DNA of 64,000 nt from Salegentibacter salinarum (GCF_900168115.1 NZ_FUZC01000013.1:1-64000); one strand, 5' to 3'; positions 18,512 to 27,903 are shown, counted from the first letter of the stretch. Notes: generated by a model not told the origin, from the sequence alone. Program-made: numbers and translations.

Positions 18512-18542
18512 AAAAGCCGTTTCAGTTGAAACGGCTTTTTTT
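18512..18542. terminator. Strong intrinsic terminator after purA
   Basis: A perfect 13-bp stem (AAAAGCCGTTTCA with TGAAACGGCTTTT) encloses a 2-nt gap and is followed by T6 on the plus strand. A-rich flanks on the other side let it also work for the convergent ferritin-like operon. Confidence 0.92.
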
Positions 18543-18589
18543 AGCACAAAATTCATTATAACAAAAAATTAGGATTGAGGCAAATATTC

Positions 18590-19423
18590 TTATGAAACAA
18601 TAAACAGCCCCGCGATTTGTTGAGCCAATTCACCACTTATAGGCTCGTCGTAAGATTGTGATACCGCTTCGGCACTAAATCCTGTAGCATCTACCAGGTT
18701 TACTCCACCCTGTACTGCATTCTCTTCTCCATCATAGACAGCCTGCGTTGCTTCCGGCATTCCCGGCCCGCGATTGTTTAAAGTAATCCAGCCAAGTGCA
18801 TTTTCATTAGTATTATCACCCAGGACATCGGCTCTTAACCTTCTGATTTCTGAGGCATGCCTTGCTTCTACGGAATGTATTTGCAATGCTGGGGTTAAAA
18901 ATTCGGTTCCCATTAGATTTGTCGCCTGCCCCTTATAGGCTCTTACTCCCGTATCCTCAAATGCCTGGGCTAAGGCCAATAATTGAGCATACGCCATATC
19001 GTTATTGGGATTGAAGGGATCAAAAGCCCCACCAGCCGTAAAATCGAATTCTGGTGAATCTACTGAATTATCACCCAAACCGGCCTGTAAAAACGCAACG
19101 TGGGCAGATTCGTGTTTGGATATTTGGTTATATACCGCTTCAGCTCTTCCTCCGCTTGGCAATACACCAGAATCTAATGCTTTTATATAGAATTCAGCTT
19201 CAAGATATTCTAAGGTAAGGGCTAATTGTAATGCGCTTATTGCATCATTCCCACTACTTTGAGCAAATGCTTTTCCGGATGTTGAAGCAAGACCAAAGGG
19301 AACAGCTACCATAGCCGCTTTCTTCCCTAAGCTTCCTAAGTTTCCTAACATTTCTCTTCTGGAAGAAGCCTTTTTAGTAAGATCTTCTGAAGTAAATTCA
19401 TCTAAAAATTTTATAATATTCAT
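18590..19423 (-). CDS. Exported ferritin-like domain protein (twin-Arg signal)
   Basis: This 277-aa protein has an N-terminal segment with SSRREMLGNLG followed by a hydrophobic run and AQSSG, resembling a Tat signal. The mature part is a ferritin-like four-helix domain with Glu/His metal-ligand patterns typical of the family (LEYLEAEFYIKAL near residue 72, ISKHESAHVAFLQAGL near 102, QAFEDTGVRAYKG near 153, SVEARHASEIRRLR near 184). It belongs to the family of desiccation-related ferritin-like proteins. Iron or peroxide chemistry in the periplasm is plausible but unproven. Its gene follows a homologous gene by 25 nt, so the two form a tandem operon. Confidence 0.85.
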   Translation of the reverse strand: MNIIKFLDEFTSEDLTKKASSRREMLGNLGSLGKKAAMVAVPFGLASTSGKAFAQSSGNDAISALQLALTLEYLEAEFYIKALDSGVLPSGGRAEAVYNQISKHESAHVAFLQAGLGDNSVDSPEFDFTAGGAFDPFNPNNDMAYAQLLALAQAFEDTGVRAYKGQATNLMGTEFLTPALQIHSVEARHASEIRRLRADVLGDNTNENALGWITLNNRGPGMPEATQAVYDGEENAVQGGVNLVDATGFSAEAVSQSYDEPISGELAQQIAGLFIVS

Positions 19424-19448
19424 AATATTGTTTTAAGTTGATTAATAA

Positions 19449-20192
19449 TTATTGAGGTAAGTTATTAGCACTAAACTCTGTAACCACAAAGCCTGTAGCT
19501 CCCACTTCACTAAGAATGGTTTGCGGGTCTTTTGCCTGATCCAAACCATTACTATCAATAATATCATCACCTGCAAAAGCTGTATCGTTTTCCAGATAGA
19601 TAGACCTTATAGCAGCAGCATGTCTTGCTTCTACCGAAACTATTTTTCCTGCAATTACCAAAAAGTCCGGTGTTTGCAGTAACCTGCCCGCACCATTATA
19701 TGCAGCCACACCGGTATCTTCCAGGACACGAGCTGTAGCCAGTACAGAATCTCTGTCGGCAAAATTTACACTGCTAAAATCAAATTCAAGTTCTGGTAAA
19801 ACCTGGCTGGTTTCAGCATTTGCACTAATTGCAGCTTTAAAAAATTCCCGGTGAATTACCTCGTGGTCATAGAGATCTTCCAGAATCAATTTCTCTTCAG
19901 CATTCGCTCCGGCCCAATAAGAACCATCTAATACGTTGGTATAGAATGCAGCTTCCAGTTGCTCTAGGGCATAAGCATAATTTAAAATACCTACATCACC
20001 ACTACCCAGGTCAAAAACTTCACCTGGCATAGGTTCTGGATTATTAACGTCATCATCACTGCTACATCCATAAAGAAACAATCCTGAACCTGCCATTGCA
20101 AGACCTCCGATTTTTAGAAATTTTCTTCGGGATTTACTGTTTTTTAAAGGCTGCATAGAAATTGCATCTACCTTAACACGTGGTTTTTCCAT
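19449..20192 (-). CDS. Ferritin-like lipoprotein with twin-Arg signal
   Basis: A 247-aa paralogue of the next gene. Its leader has SRRKFLKIGGLAMAGSG followed by LYGC, which reads as a Tat signal joined to a lipobox with the acylated cysteine near residue 43, and a Ser/Asp spacer. The ferritin-like domain shows LEQLEAAFYTNVLDG near residue 76, LYDHEVIHREFFKAAI near 106, ARVLEDTGVAAYNGAG near 152 and SVEARHAAAIRSIYL near 184. It is the first gene of the pair; export of folded protein is implied by the Tat-like signal and would suit a cofactor loaded in the cytoplasm. A plain Sec lipoprotein is possible. Confidence 0.85.
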   Translation of the reverse strand: MEKPRVKVDAISMQPLKNSKSRRKFLKIGGLAMAGSGLFLYGCSSDDDVNNPEPMPGEVFDLGSGDVGILNYAYALEQLEAAFYTNVLDGSYWAGANAEEKLILEDLYDHEVIHREFFKAAISANAETSQVLPELEFDFSSVNFADRDSVLATARVLEDTGVAAYNGAGRLLQTPDFLVIAGKIVSVEARHAAAIRSIYLENDTAFAGDDIIDSNGLDQAKDPQTILSEVGATGFVVTEFSANNLPQ

Positions 20193-20397
20193 AATTTAAG
20201 TTTTAAGTTATTTATAATATTTACGCAGTCGCCACGGCCAAGGTTTTATGTAGATAGTTAAAGTTTTCAAAATAAAATAATTAAAATCTTAATTACATAT
20301 CACTGGGTTGAGTCTCCCTGCCGATATCTTTTGCTCAAGGGAGAAGCGTATATATGGTCCGCTGGCTTTTAAAAACCCTATTCAGTTAAATTTTAAT

Positions 20398-20405
20398 TAC
20401 TTTTG
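20398..20405 (+). promoter_or_regulatory. Probable -7 box for the OstA-like gene
   Basis: TACTTTTG, 15 nt before the TTG start, matches TAnnTTTG and leaves room for a very short leader. Confidence 0.5.
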
Positions 20406-20419
20406 AAAAAATTATCAGC

Positions 20420-22306
20420 TTGAAAAAATTCATTCTTTTTATAGTGTTTGCCTTCCTTGCATTTCCTGCTTTAACCCAGGCGCAGGAAGCAAAAGAAATT
20501 GACTATAGTGCCGACAGAAATATTCAGGATGAAAAGTATCCCGGGGCCTTTGTTTTAAGCAAAGTTGAAAACCAGGTGTATTTTAAGCACGAAGGTATTG
20601 AAGTTTGGTGCGATCTCGCCATCCATTATAAAGATGAAAATTTCTTCAGGGCTTTCGGAAATGTGAGAATGCAACAGGGCGATACCGTAAAGTTAAATAG
20701 TAATTATGCCGAATATAACGGGAACTCCCAGTTTGCCTTCGCCAGTGGCGAAGTAGTAATGAAACGGCCACAAACCACCCTGGAATCTGATAGCCTCTTC
20801 TTTGACAGGTTAAAACAGCAGGCTTATTACAGAAGCGGCGGTAAAGTGATTGACACCGGCGGGGTTATTACCAGTAATATTGGCCGTTATTTTATGGAAG
20901 ATGATAAATATTCTTTTGTCTCCGATGTGGTACTTACCAATCCTGAATATGTCATCAATTCAGAACAACTTGATTTTTACGGCGAAACCGGCCACGCCTA
21001 TCTGTATGGTCCTTCAACCATAGAAAGTGAAACCAGCACGGTCTACTGCGAACGTGGATTCTACGATACTCGGGGTGATACTGGTTACTTTGTAAGAAAT
21101 TCAAGAATAGATTACGAAAACAGAACGGTTAAAGGTGATAGCATGTATTTTAACCGGAATACAAATTTCGCTTCGGCCACCAATAATATTGAAGTGATAG
21201 ATACCATTAACGAAAGTGTCGTCACGGGGCATTATGCTGAAGTTTTCCGCGATAAAGATTCGGTTTTTATTACAAAAAGGGCGGTTGCAGCAAGTGTTCA
21301 GGATAGTGATTCCTTATTTATTCACGGCGATACCATTATGATCACCGGCAAACCCGAGAAGCGTATTATCCGTGGGTTTTATGACGTGCGGCTTTACAAA
21401 AGCGATATGAGCGGGAAGAGTGATTCGGTGCATATAAACCAGGAAACCGGCCTCACCAAAATGATTAATTTAACCAGCGGCCCGGTTACTTCGGTCACCA
21501 AACGGCGAAGTCCTGTGCTTTGGAGCGGTCTTAGCCAAATGACGGGAGACACCATTCATCTACAAAGCAACACCAAAACCGAACAGCTCGATTCTATGCG
21601 GGTTTTTAATAATGCATTTTTAATTCAAAAAGATACCATTGAGGGATACAACCAGGTAAAAGGAATGGACCTGGTAGGCTTGTTTGAAAACAACGAATTA
21701 AGGCAGGTAGATATCAATAAAAACACAGAAACTCTATATTACAGCCGTAACAGCGACCAGGAACTTATAGGGATTAATAAAACCCTTTCCAGTTCTATTA
21801 CTATAATGTTTGAAAACCAGGAAATAGAATACATAGATTATTTCACCAATGTAGAGGGAAATTTAACTCCAGAAGAAGATTTTCCCGAAAACGTGCGGGA
21901 ATTGATTGGTTTTAACTGGCGTGGCGATGAAAGATTACTAACCAAGGAAGACTTATTTAAAGGCAAACCGGCTCCGGAATTGGTTAAAATAGAAGGAATT
22001 CCGTTGCCGGAGGAAGATGAAGAGTTTTTTGATGAACGCGAAGCAGGAGACGATATGCTGCTGAACGAAAAATCAAGACTGAAACCCGAAGACCTTCAAA
22101 ACAGGGCAAAAGATAGTATTCCGCAGCTAAAAGAAGCACAGCAATTGATTAATGCTGAAGAAGAAGAAGAAAATGCAGCGGAAACTGAAGCCGAAGAATT
22201 ACAGAATAGAGTGAGAGATAGCATCCCAAAATTGAAAAAATCGCAATCACTACAAAACGCAAAAAAGAAACAGGAAGAAGCTGAAGAAGATAAACCCGAT
22301 GAATAA
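20420..22306 (+). CDS. OstA-like protein (LPS-transport LptA/LptD-N beta-jellyroll repeats)
   Basis: This 628-aa protein starts at TTG with signal peptide LKKFILFIVFAFLAFPALTQAQ. It consists of repeated OstA strands (FRAFGNVRMQQGDTVKLNS near residue 75, FAFASGEVVMKR near 103, KAYYRSGGKV-like segments onward), the fold of LptA and the N-terminal domain of LptD. It should bind lipid A in the periplasm as part of LPS delivery to the outer membrane in Bacteroidota. The last about 120 residues are very acidic and repeat LQNRxxDSIPxLKxxQ (about residues 555-575 and 593-613), which is not part of the jellyroll. The next gene overlaps its end by 8 nt. Confidence 0.85.
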   Translation: MKKFILFIVFAFLAFPALTQAQEAKEIDYSADRNIQDEKYPGAFVLSKVENQVYFKHEGIEVWCDLAIHYKDENFFRAFGNVRMQQGDTVKLNSNYAEYNGNSQFAFASGEVVMKRPQTTLESDSLFFDRLKQQAYYRSGGKVIDTGGVITSNIGRYFMEDDKYSFVSDVVLTNPEYVINSEQLDFYGETGHAYLYGPSTIESETSTVYCERGFYDTRGDTGYFVRNSRIDYENRTVKGDSMYFNRNTNFASATNNIEVIDTINESVVTGHYAEVFRDKDSVFITKRAVAASVQDSDSLFIHGDTIMITGKPEKRIIRGFYDVRLYKSDMSGKSDSVHINQETGLTKMINLTSGPVTSVTKRRSPVLWSGLSQMTGDTIHLQSNTKTEQLDSMRVFNNAFLIQKDTIEGYNQVKGMDLVGLFENNELRQVDINKNTETLYYSRNSDQELIGINKTLSSSITIMFENQEIEYIDYFTNVEGNLTPEEDFPENVRELIGFNWRGDERLLTKEDLFKGKPAPELVKIEGIPLPEEDEEFFDEREAGDDMLLNEKSRLKPEDLQNRAKDSIPQLKEAQQLINAEEEEENAAETEAEELQNRVRDSIPKLKKSQSLQNAKKKQEEAEEDKPDE

Positions 22307-23498
22307 AGATTTCCTGAAATATCAGGCGCAAACCACTCCCCACCCATTAGGTTTGGAAGTGGAATCGGCCAAAGGTTCTTATATTTTTACTACGGACGGA
22401 AAAAAACACCTTGATTTTGTTGCCGGAGTTTCCGCCTGCAGTTTAGGACATTGTCATCCAAAAGTGGTAAACGCAATAAAAGAGCAGGCTGAAAAATTCC
22501 TGCACGTTATGGTTTACGGCGAATACGCCCAGCAACCTGCCGTTGAATTAACCAAATTGCTTGCTGAGCATTTCCTGAAACCGCTGGAAAAAACGTATCT
22601 CACCAATTCGGGAACCGAGGCTATTGAAGGTGCTTTAAAACTTGCTCGGCGTTATACTGGCCGAGCTGAAATTATTGCAGCCCATCAGGCTTACCACGGA
22701 AATACAATGGGTTCCTTAAGCTTAATGGATTACGAAGAACGCCAGAAACCTTTCAGGCCACTGTTGGGGGGAATTTCATTTATTCAGTTTAACCAGGAAA
22801 AAGACCTTCAGAAGATTACCAAAAAAACCGCAGCGGTAATCCTGGAGAGTATTCAGGGGGGAGCCGGGTTTATACTGCCGAAGAATAATTATTTAAAAAA
22901 AGTAAAACAACGCTGTGAGGAAGTCGGTGCGTTATTGATTTTAGATGAAATCCAGCCTGGATTCGGCAGAACAGGAAAACTCTTTGGATTTCAGAATTTT
23001 GATATGGTTCCAGATATTGTGGCTTTGGGTAAAGGAATGGGCGGCGGGATGCCAATTGGCGCTTTTGCGGCTTCAGCTAAAGTGATGGATACGCTTTCTG
23101 ACAATCCGAAAATGGGACATATTACTACCTTTGGGGGAAATCCTGTAATTGCTGCTTCAGCTTTAGCTACATTAAAAGAAATCGTTTCATCAGACTTAAT
23201 GGCAGCAAGCCTGGAAAAGGAAAAACTCTTTAGAAAATTACTAGTACATCCGTTAATTTCAGAAGTAAGAGGAATAGGCTTAATGCTTGCTATTATTATA
23301 CCTTCAGAAGAAATTGCAAATCAATTAATCTTAAAAAGTAAAGAAAAAAACCTTATTCTTTTCTGGCTTTTATTCGAGAAAAAAGCGGTGAGAATTACCC
23401 CGCCACTAACCATTTCTGAAGAAGAAATAAAAGAAGGCTGTGGCATCATTATTGACGTATTGGAGGATATAATGAAACAACAGGAGACTGTTAATTAA
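22299..23498 (+). CDS. Class-III PLP aminotransferase (acetylornithine/ornithine aminotransferase-like)
   Basis: This 399-aa fold-type I PLP enzyme has GVSACSLGHCHPKVVNAI near residue 45, TNSGTEAIEGALKLARRYTGR near 101, the cofactor motif ILDEIQPGFGRTGKLFGF near 212 and the Schiff-base lysine in ALGKGMGGGMPIGAF near 246. It transfers an amino group from an omega-amino or alpha-amino acid; the annotation aspartate aminotransferase family is often used in Flavobacteriia, but the substrate is open. The ATG lies inside the end of the OstA-like gene, suggesting coupled translation of functionally unrelated proteins. Confidence 0.9.
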   Translation: MNKDFLKYQAQTTPHPLGLEVESAKGSYIFTTDGKKHLDFVAGVSACSLGHCHPKVVNAIKEQAEKFLHVMVYGEYAQQPAVELTKLLAEHFLKPLEKTYLTNSGTEAIEGALKLARRYTGRAEIIAAHQAYHGNTMGSLSLMDYEERQKPFRPLLGGISFIQFNQEKDLQKITKKTAAVILESIQGGAGFILPKNNYLKKVKQRCEEVGALLILDEIQPGFGRTGKLFGFQNFDMVPDIVALGKGMGGGMPIGAFAASAKVMDTLSDNPKMGHITTFGGNPVIAASALATLKEIVSSDLMAASLEKEKLFRKLLVHPLISEVRGIGLMLAIIIPSEEIANQLILKSKEKNLILFWLLFEKKAVRITPPLTISEEEIKEGCGIIIDVLEDIMKQQETVN

Positions 23499-23677
23499 TT
23501 TGTTAACAACAATATTGATATTTGAGCTTTTTAACGCTATTCATTTTTAATTTTAGGAAATACCTTAAAGCAGTGCTGCAAGGCATGAAGTCAAAAAGAT
23601 CAATAATTCCAGTTAAAACCTGGAATGTATTAAATCTCACTTAGTGAGTAAAGTAGAAATCCCGTAATTACCTACGT

Positions 23678-25075
23678 ATGCAATTAAGCCATAACGACGA
23701 AGACAATTTCTCACTTTCCCGATTTGAATCTATGCTTAAAACTAACGATGTTTTATTCTTTGATTCAGCGGAATTTGAAGATATTATTAACTACTATTTA
23801 GAGAACGGGAAATTTGCATTGGCTAAAAAAGCCGTGAAATTAGGCCTGGCGCAACACCCAACTTCTACAAACCTAAAACTTTTTAAAATTGAGATTTTGG
23901 TTTTTGAAGATAAACTGGATGTTGCTGAAGCAATGCTTACCGATTTACAACAATTAGAATCTTCTAATGAAGAAATTTATATACAAAAAGCGCAAATTCT
24001 TTCTAAAAGAGACCGGCACGCTCACGCGATCCAGGTTTTAGAAATGGCGCTTGATATTACCCTGGATCCTGCTGAAGTTTATTCCCTAATCGGGATGGAA
24101 TATTTATTCCTTGAAGATTTTGAGAATGCAAAATTCAGCTTTATGAAATGTCTGGAAGCCGATGAAGAGGATTATTCAGCGCTTTACAATATTATGTATT
24201 GTTTTGATTTTCTGGATCAAAAAACCGAAGCTATTCAATACCTGAATATGTATCTGGATAAAAATCCATATTGCGAAGTAGCCTGGCATCAGGTAGGAAA
24301 ACAATATTTTGACTTAAAGGATTATGACAAAGCACTTTCTGCTTTCGATTTTGCCATAATTAGTGACGATTACTTTATAGGGGCTTATCTGGAAAAAGGA
24401 AAGGTATTGGAAAAATTAGGTCGTTTTCACGAAGCCATAGAAAACTATCGTTTAACCCTTGAGTTAGACGATCCTACTTCTTTCGCATACTTAAGAATTG
24501 GGAAATGTTTTGAGAAATTAGGTTTAAACGAGCTTGCACTAAAACATTATAAAGATTGTGTGCATGAAGATCCACTTTTGGATAAAGGCTGGATTGCTAT
24601 TACCGATTTCTATATTAAAAAGAAGAATTACCAGAAAGCGCTTTATTACATTAATAAAGCGATAAATATAGACGAGGAAAACGTTTTATACTGGAAACGT
24701 TACGCCAAAATTAATAACCGTCTTAAGTTTTTTGAAGAAGCTGAACGCGGCTATAAAAAAAGTCTAGATCTTGGTAATTATGAATTGGAAACCTGGGTTA
24801 GACGTTGCGATATTTTAATAGATCTTGGCGAATTTGAAACCGCCATTCAAAATCTTAATCAGGCGCTGGAATTTTATCCTGATACTGCCGAGATTGAATT
24901 TAGACTGGCAGGACTTTATTTTAGCCATAATGAAGGAGAAAAAGCTTATTTTCACCTTAATAAAGGACTAAAGTTAGACGCCGAGTATTATATTGTTATA
25001 GAAGAATTATTTCCACAAATCTTTAACCGAAAAAGCGTAAAGCAAATTATAAATTCCTTTATAAACCTCTCTTAG
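23678..25075 (+). CDS. Tetratricopeptide-repeat protein
   Basis: A 465-aa soluble protein made of about ten TPR-like helical hairpins from residue 35 to the end (for example VYSLIGMEYLFLEDFENAKFSF-type units, HQVGKQYFDLKDYDKALSAF near 206, YLRIGKCFEKLGLNELALKHY near 276). No signal peptide or membrane segment is present. TPR arrays are protein-interaction scaffolds; no partner can be inferred from the neighbours. It is a well-known conserved hypothetical in Flavobacteriaceae, usually in front of DUF368 genes as here. Confidence 0.88.
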   Translation: MQLSHNDEDNFSLSRFESMLKTNDVLFFDSAEFEDIINYYLENGKFALAKKAVKLGLAQHPTSTNLKLFKIEILVFEDKLDVAEAMLTDLQQLESSNEEIYIQKAQILSKRDRHAHAIQVLEMALDITLDPAEVYSLIGMEYLFLEDFENAKFSFMKCLEADEEDYSALYNIMYCFDFLDQKTEAIQYLNMYLDKNPYCEVAWHQVGKQYFDLKDYDKALSAFDFAIISDDYFIGAYLEKGKVLEKLGRFHEAIENYRLTLELDDPTSFAYLRIGKCFEKLGLNELALKHYKDCVHEDPLLDKGWIAITDFYIKKKNYQKALYYINKAINIDEENVLYWKRYAKINNRLKFFEEAERGYKKSLDLGNYELETWVRRCDILIDLGEFETAIQNLNQALEFYPDTAEIEFRLAGLYFSHNEGEKAYFHLNKGLKLDAEYYIVIEELFPQIFNRKSVKQIINSFINLS

Positions 25076-25084
25076 TTATTTTGC

Positions 25085-25092
25085 TAACTTTG
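25085..25092 (+). promoter_or_regulatory. Probable -7 box of the DUF368-aroE operon
   Basis: TAACTTTG lies 24 nt before the ATG and only 10 nt after the TPR gene stop; it is a perfect TAnnTTTG match. No good -33 TTTG is visible at standard spacing. Confidence 0.45.
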
Positions 25093-25115
25093 AGCCGGAA
25101 TTTTAATTTGTACAC

Positions 25116-26054
25116 ATGCGAAAAAGCTTTAAAGACTATTTTCCCGTAACCTTAAAAGGTATGGCGATGGGCGCGGCAGATGTTGTTCCCGGTGTCTCGG
25201 GAGGTACCATTGCTTTTATTACCGGAATTTACGAAGAACTAATCTCTACCATTAGCGGGGTGAATTTTTCACTGATTAAAACCTGGAAAGAGAAGGGTTT
25301 TAAAGCGATGTGGCACCAACTTAACGGACCATTTATTGTTGCTCTTTTTATAGGGATTCTTATCAGTGTTTTCTCATTGATGAGGATTGCAAATTATTTA
25401 TTGGAAAATCACCCGGTTTTAATCTGGTCTTTTTTCTTCGGCCTTGTACTTGCCAGCATTTGGTATGTTGGCAAACAAATCCCTAAATGGAATTTTAAGA
25501 TCGTCCTGGCCCTACTCATTGGTGCTGGAGTAGCTTTTTATATTGTTTCCCTGCCCCCAATGGCGGCAAACGACAGTAACTTATTTATCTTTTTTTCGGG
25601 TGCCATTGCAATTTGTGCAATGATACTTCCCGGCATTTCCGGCGCATTTATCTTAGTGCTTTTAGGAGCCTATAAAAGAATTACTGAAGCCGCGCACGAT
25701 TTCGACTTCCAAACCCTTGGAATTTTCGCCGTAGGAGCGGTTATTGGTTTACTTAGTTTTTCTAAAATCCTTAAATGGCTTTTTGTACATTACAGCAGTA
25801 TCACCCTGGCGGTGCTAACCGGTTTTATTGCCGGCTCCCTGAATAAAATTTGGCCCTGGAAACACGTTTTACAAACCGAAATGTACGGCGATAAAGAAGT
25901 TGTGCTAAGAGAAGCCTCGGTTTTACCCTGGAATTTTGATGGTGATCCGCAAACTTTATTTGCCGTTATTTTGATGCTTGCAGGATTTTCCTTAATTCTA
26001 GGTTTGGAAATTTTCGCCGCAAAAAGTTCAACCAAAGCCAATGCAACAAACTAG
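25116..26054 (+). CDS. DUF368 polytopic membrane protein, copy 1
   Basis: A 312-aa inner-membrane protein with about eight hydrophobic segments. The family hallmark occurs twice: MGAADVVPGVSGGTIAFITG near residue 15 and ICAMILPGISGAFILVLLGAY near 168, an internal duplication with VPGVSGG/LPGISGA re-entrant-like motifs. DUF368 relatives have been linked to undecaprenyl-phosphate translocation across the membrane, so a lipid-carrier flippase role is plausible here. The following paralogue overlaps by 14 nt, and aroE overlaps that one by 4 nt, giving a tight three-gene operon. Confidence 0.9.
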   Translation: MRKSFKDYFPVTLKGMAMGAADVVPGVSGGTIAFITGIYEELISTISGVNFSLIKTWKEKGFKAMWHQLNGPFIVALFIGILISVFSLMRIANYLLENHPVLIWSFFFGLVLASIWYVGKQIPKWNFKIVLALLIGAGVAFYIVSLPPMAANDSNLFIFFSGAIAICAMILPGISGAFILVLLGAYKRITEAAHDFDFQTLGIFAVGAVIGLLSFSKILKWLFVHYSSITLAVLTGFIAGSLNKIWPWKHVLQTEMYGDKEVVLREASVLPWNFDGDPQTLFAVILMLAGFSLILGLEIFAAKSSTKANATN

Positions 26055-27066
26055 AACCTTTACAGATAAAGTGCTTCTGGTGCTTAAAGGTTTAGCTATG
26101 GGAGCAGCTAACAAAGTTCCCGGTGTATCTGGTGGTGTGGTAGCTTTTGTAGCAGGTTTCTACGAAGAATTCATATATTCCCTTCAAAAAATAAATTACA
26201 AGGCTTTCATCCTGCTCATTAACGGGCGTTTCAGAAGCTTATATTATTACACTAACGGAAAATTCCTCAGCTTACTTATTCTAGGGATGCTTATTAGTTA
26301 TTTCAGTGTTTCCAAGGTGCTGGACTACTTAATTCTCCACTACGAACTATACGTGTGGGCCGCTTTTTTTGGGATGATTGTAGGCTCCATTTACTATATA
26401 AGTAAAGATTTTGAAGAATGGAGCAAACGTTCCCTGGTTTTCGTTCTGCTCGGAATCATCGTAGGTGTTGCCATTAGTTTCCTTGAACCGGCAAAGGAAA
26501 ATGATAACCTCTGGTTTGTATTTTTCTGCGGAATTATAGGCGTTTCAGGAATGACGCTTCCGGGGCTTTCAGGATCTTTTATCCTAATTTTATTGGGAAA
26601 TTATGTACTTCTTTTAGTAGATTCTGTAAACGCGCTTTATGATACTATTGCCGATTTATTGCTCTGGGATCTAAGCTTTCTTGCCGATCCTGAACGCCTA
26701 AGATTACTGGAAGTCCTACTGGTATTTGGTGCAGGTTCACTGGCCGGATTGGTAACACTTTCCCATCTTCTCGGTTTCGTGTTAAAAAATTATAAAACAG
26801 ATACTTTTGCTGCGATTATCGGGTTTATTACCGGCTCCCTTGGCGTGGTTTGGCCCTGGAAAGAAAAGATCTTTAAAGTTGGTGCAGACGGTGAAATGAT
26901 TTTAGATAGTCAGGGGAATGCCATAATAGATTATTACGATCGGTATTTTCCTGCCTTCTTCTCTGCCGAAACCTGGCTCGCAATTTTCTTTATCTTTGTA
27001 GGAATACTTATTGTACTTGGACTCGCCTGGTACGAAAAGAAAAACCAAAAAACCGCAAAGCCATGA
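26041..27066 (+). CDS. DUF368 polytopic membrane protein, copy 2
   Basis: This 341-aa paralogue of the preceding gene has MGAANKVPGVSGGVVAFVAG near residue 19 and the second motif GMTLPGLSGSFILILLGNY near 168. Copy 2 has a lengthened loop around residues 195-220. The overlap of 14 nt with copy 1 and 4 nt with aroE indicates obligatory co-transcription. Two adjacent DUF368 genes may form a heteromer or handle different polyprenyl carriers; this is inference only. Confidence 0.9.
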   Translation: MQQTRTFTDKVLLVLKGLAMGAANKVPGVSGGVVAFVAGFYEEFIYSLQKINYKAFILLINGRFRSLYYYTNGKFLSLLILGMLISYFSVSKVLDYLILHYELYVWAAFFGMIVGSIYYISKDFEEWSKRSLVFVLLGIIVGVAISFLEPAKENDNLWFVFFCGIIGVSGMTLPGLSGSFILILLGNYVLLLVDSVNALYDTIADLLLWDLSFLADPERLRLLEVLLVFGAGSLAGLVTLSHLLGFVLKNYKTDTFAAIIGFITGSLGVVWPWKEKIFKVGADGEMILDSQGNAIIDYYDRYFPAFFSAETWLAIFFIFVGILIVLGLAWYEKKNQKTAKP

Positions 27067-27791
27067 AAAATTTTGGGCTAATAGGAAAAAATATCAGCTA
27101 CTCTTTTTCCCGAACTTATTTTACTGAAAAATTTAAGAAAGAAAATATTGAGGCAGAATATCAAAATTTTGATCTGGATAATTTAAAAGAATTCAGGGAT
27201 GTTATAAAAGAAACGCCCAACCTCCAGGGTTTAAACGTTACCATTCCCTATAAACAGGAGATTATTTCATTCTTAGACGATTTAGCTCCTGAAGCTAAGG
27301 AAATTGGCGCCGTGAACACAATTAATGTAAATGGCAATAAATTAATTGGCTATAACACCGATTATATTGGCTTTTCTGAATCTTTAAAACCTTTCCTGAA
27401 AGAACATCATAAAAAAGCCCTTATCCTGGGGACGGGCGGAGCCTCTAAAGCGGTGGCTTACGCCTTGAAAAATTTCAGTATTGACTATAAATTTGTTTCC
27501 AGATCTTCAGGAGAAGGCAAATTGGGTTACGATGATCTTTCAGAAAAAATAATGAAGGAATATAGCCTTATAATAAATACAACTCCCGTAGGTACCTACC
27601 CCGATGTAGATGCACATCCGGAAATTCCTTTTAAGTTTATAACTTCACAACACCTGGTTTACGACCTTATCTACAATCCGCGCACCACTAAATTAATGGC
27701 TCGCGCCCTGGCAAAAGGAGCCACGGTAACCGATGGTTTAAAAATGTTGGAATTACAAGCCGAAAGTGCCTGGAAGATATGGACAAAATGA
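27063..27791 (+). CDS. aroE: Shikimate dehydrogenase
   Basis: This 242-aa NADPH enzyme reduces 3-dehydroshikimate to shikimate in aromatic amino-acid synthesis. Substrate-site features SYSFSRTYFTEKF (start), GLNVTIPYKQEI near residue 59 with catalytic Lys64, NTDYIGF near 97 and the Rossmann loop LGTGGASKAVAYAL near 121 are all present, and QAESAWKIW closes the protein. At 242 aa it is a little shorter than enterobacterial AroE but normal for Bacteroidota. The start overlaps the DUF368 gene (ATGA). Confidence 0.95.
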   Translation: MKNFGLIGKNISYSFSRTYFTEKFKKENIEAEYQNFDLDNLKEFRDVIKETPNLQGLNVTIPYKQEIISFLDDLAPEAKEIGAVNTINVNGNKLIGYNTDYIGFSESLKPFLKEHHKKALILGTGGASKAVAYALKNFSIDYKFVSRSSGEGKLGYDDLSEKIMKEYSLIINTTPVGTYPDVDAHPEIPFKFITSQHLVYDLIYNPRTTKLMARALAKGATVTDGLKMLELQAESAWKIWTK

Positions 27792-27833
27792 CCAATACTT
27801 TTTCCTTTTAAATGCTACAAAAAAAGCGAATTG

Positions 27834-27865
27834 TTTGCCCAATTTTAGTGGAGTTACTATCTTTC
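27834..27865 (+). promoter_or_regulatory. Promoter of the DUF349 gene (-33 TTTG and -7 TATCTTTC)
   Basis: TTTG at 27834-27837 and TATCTTTC at 27858-27865 are 20 nt apart, fitting the Bacteroidota -33/-7 layout. The ATG at 27904 lies about 39 nt downstream. Confidence 0.6.
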
Positions 27866-27903
27866 AGCCTAATTAATTTACACGAACCTTTACATTGAAA
27901 GAT

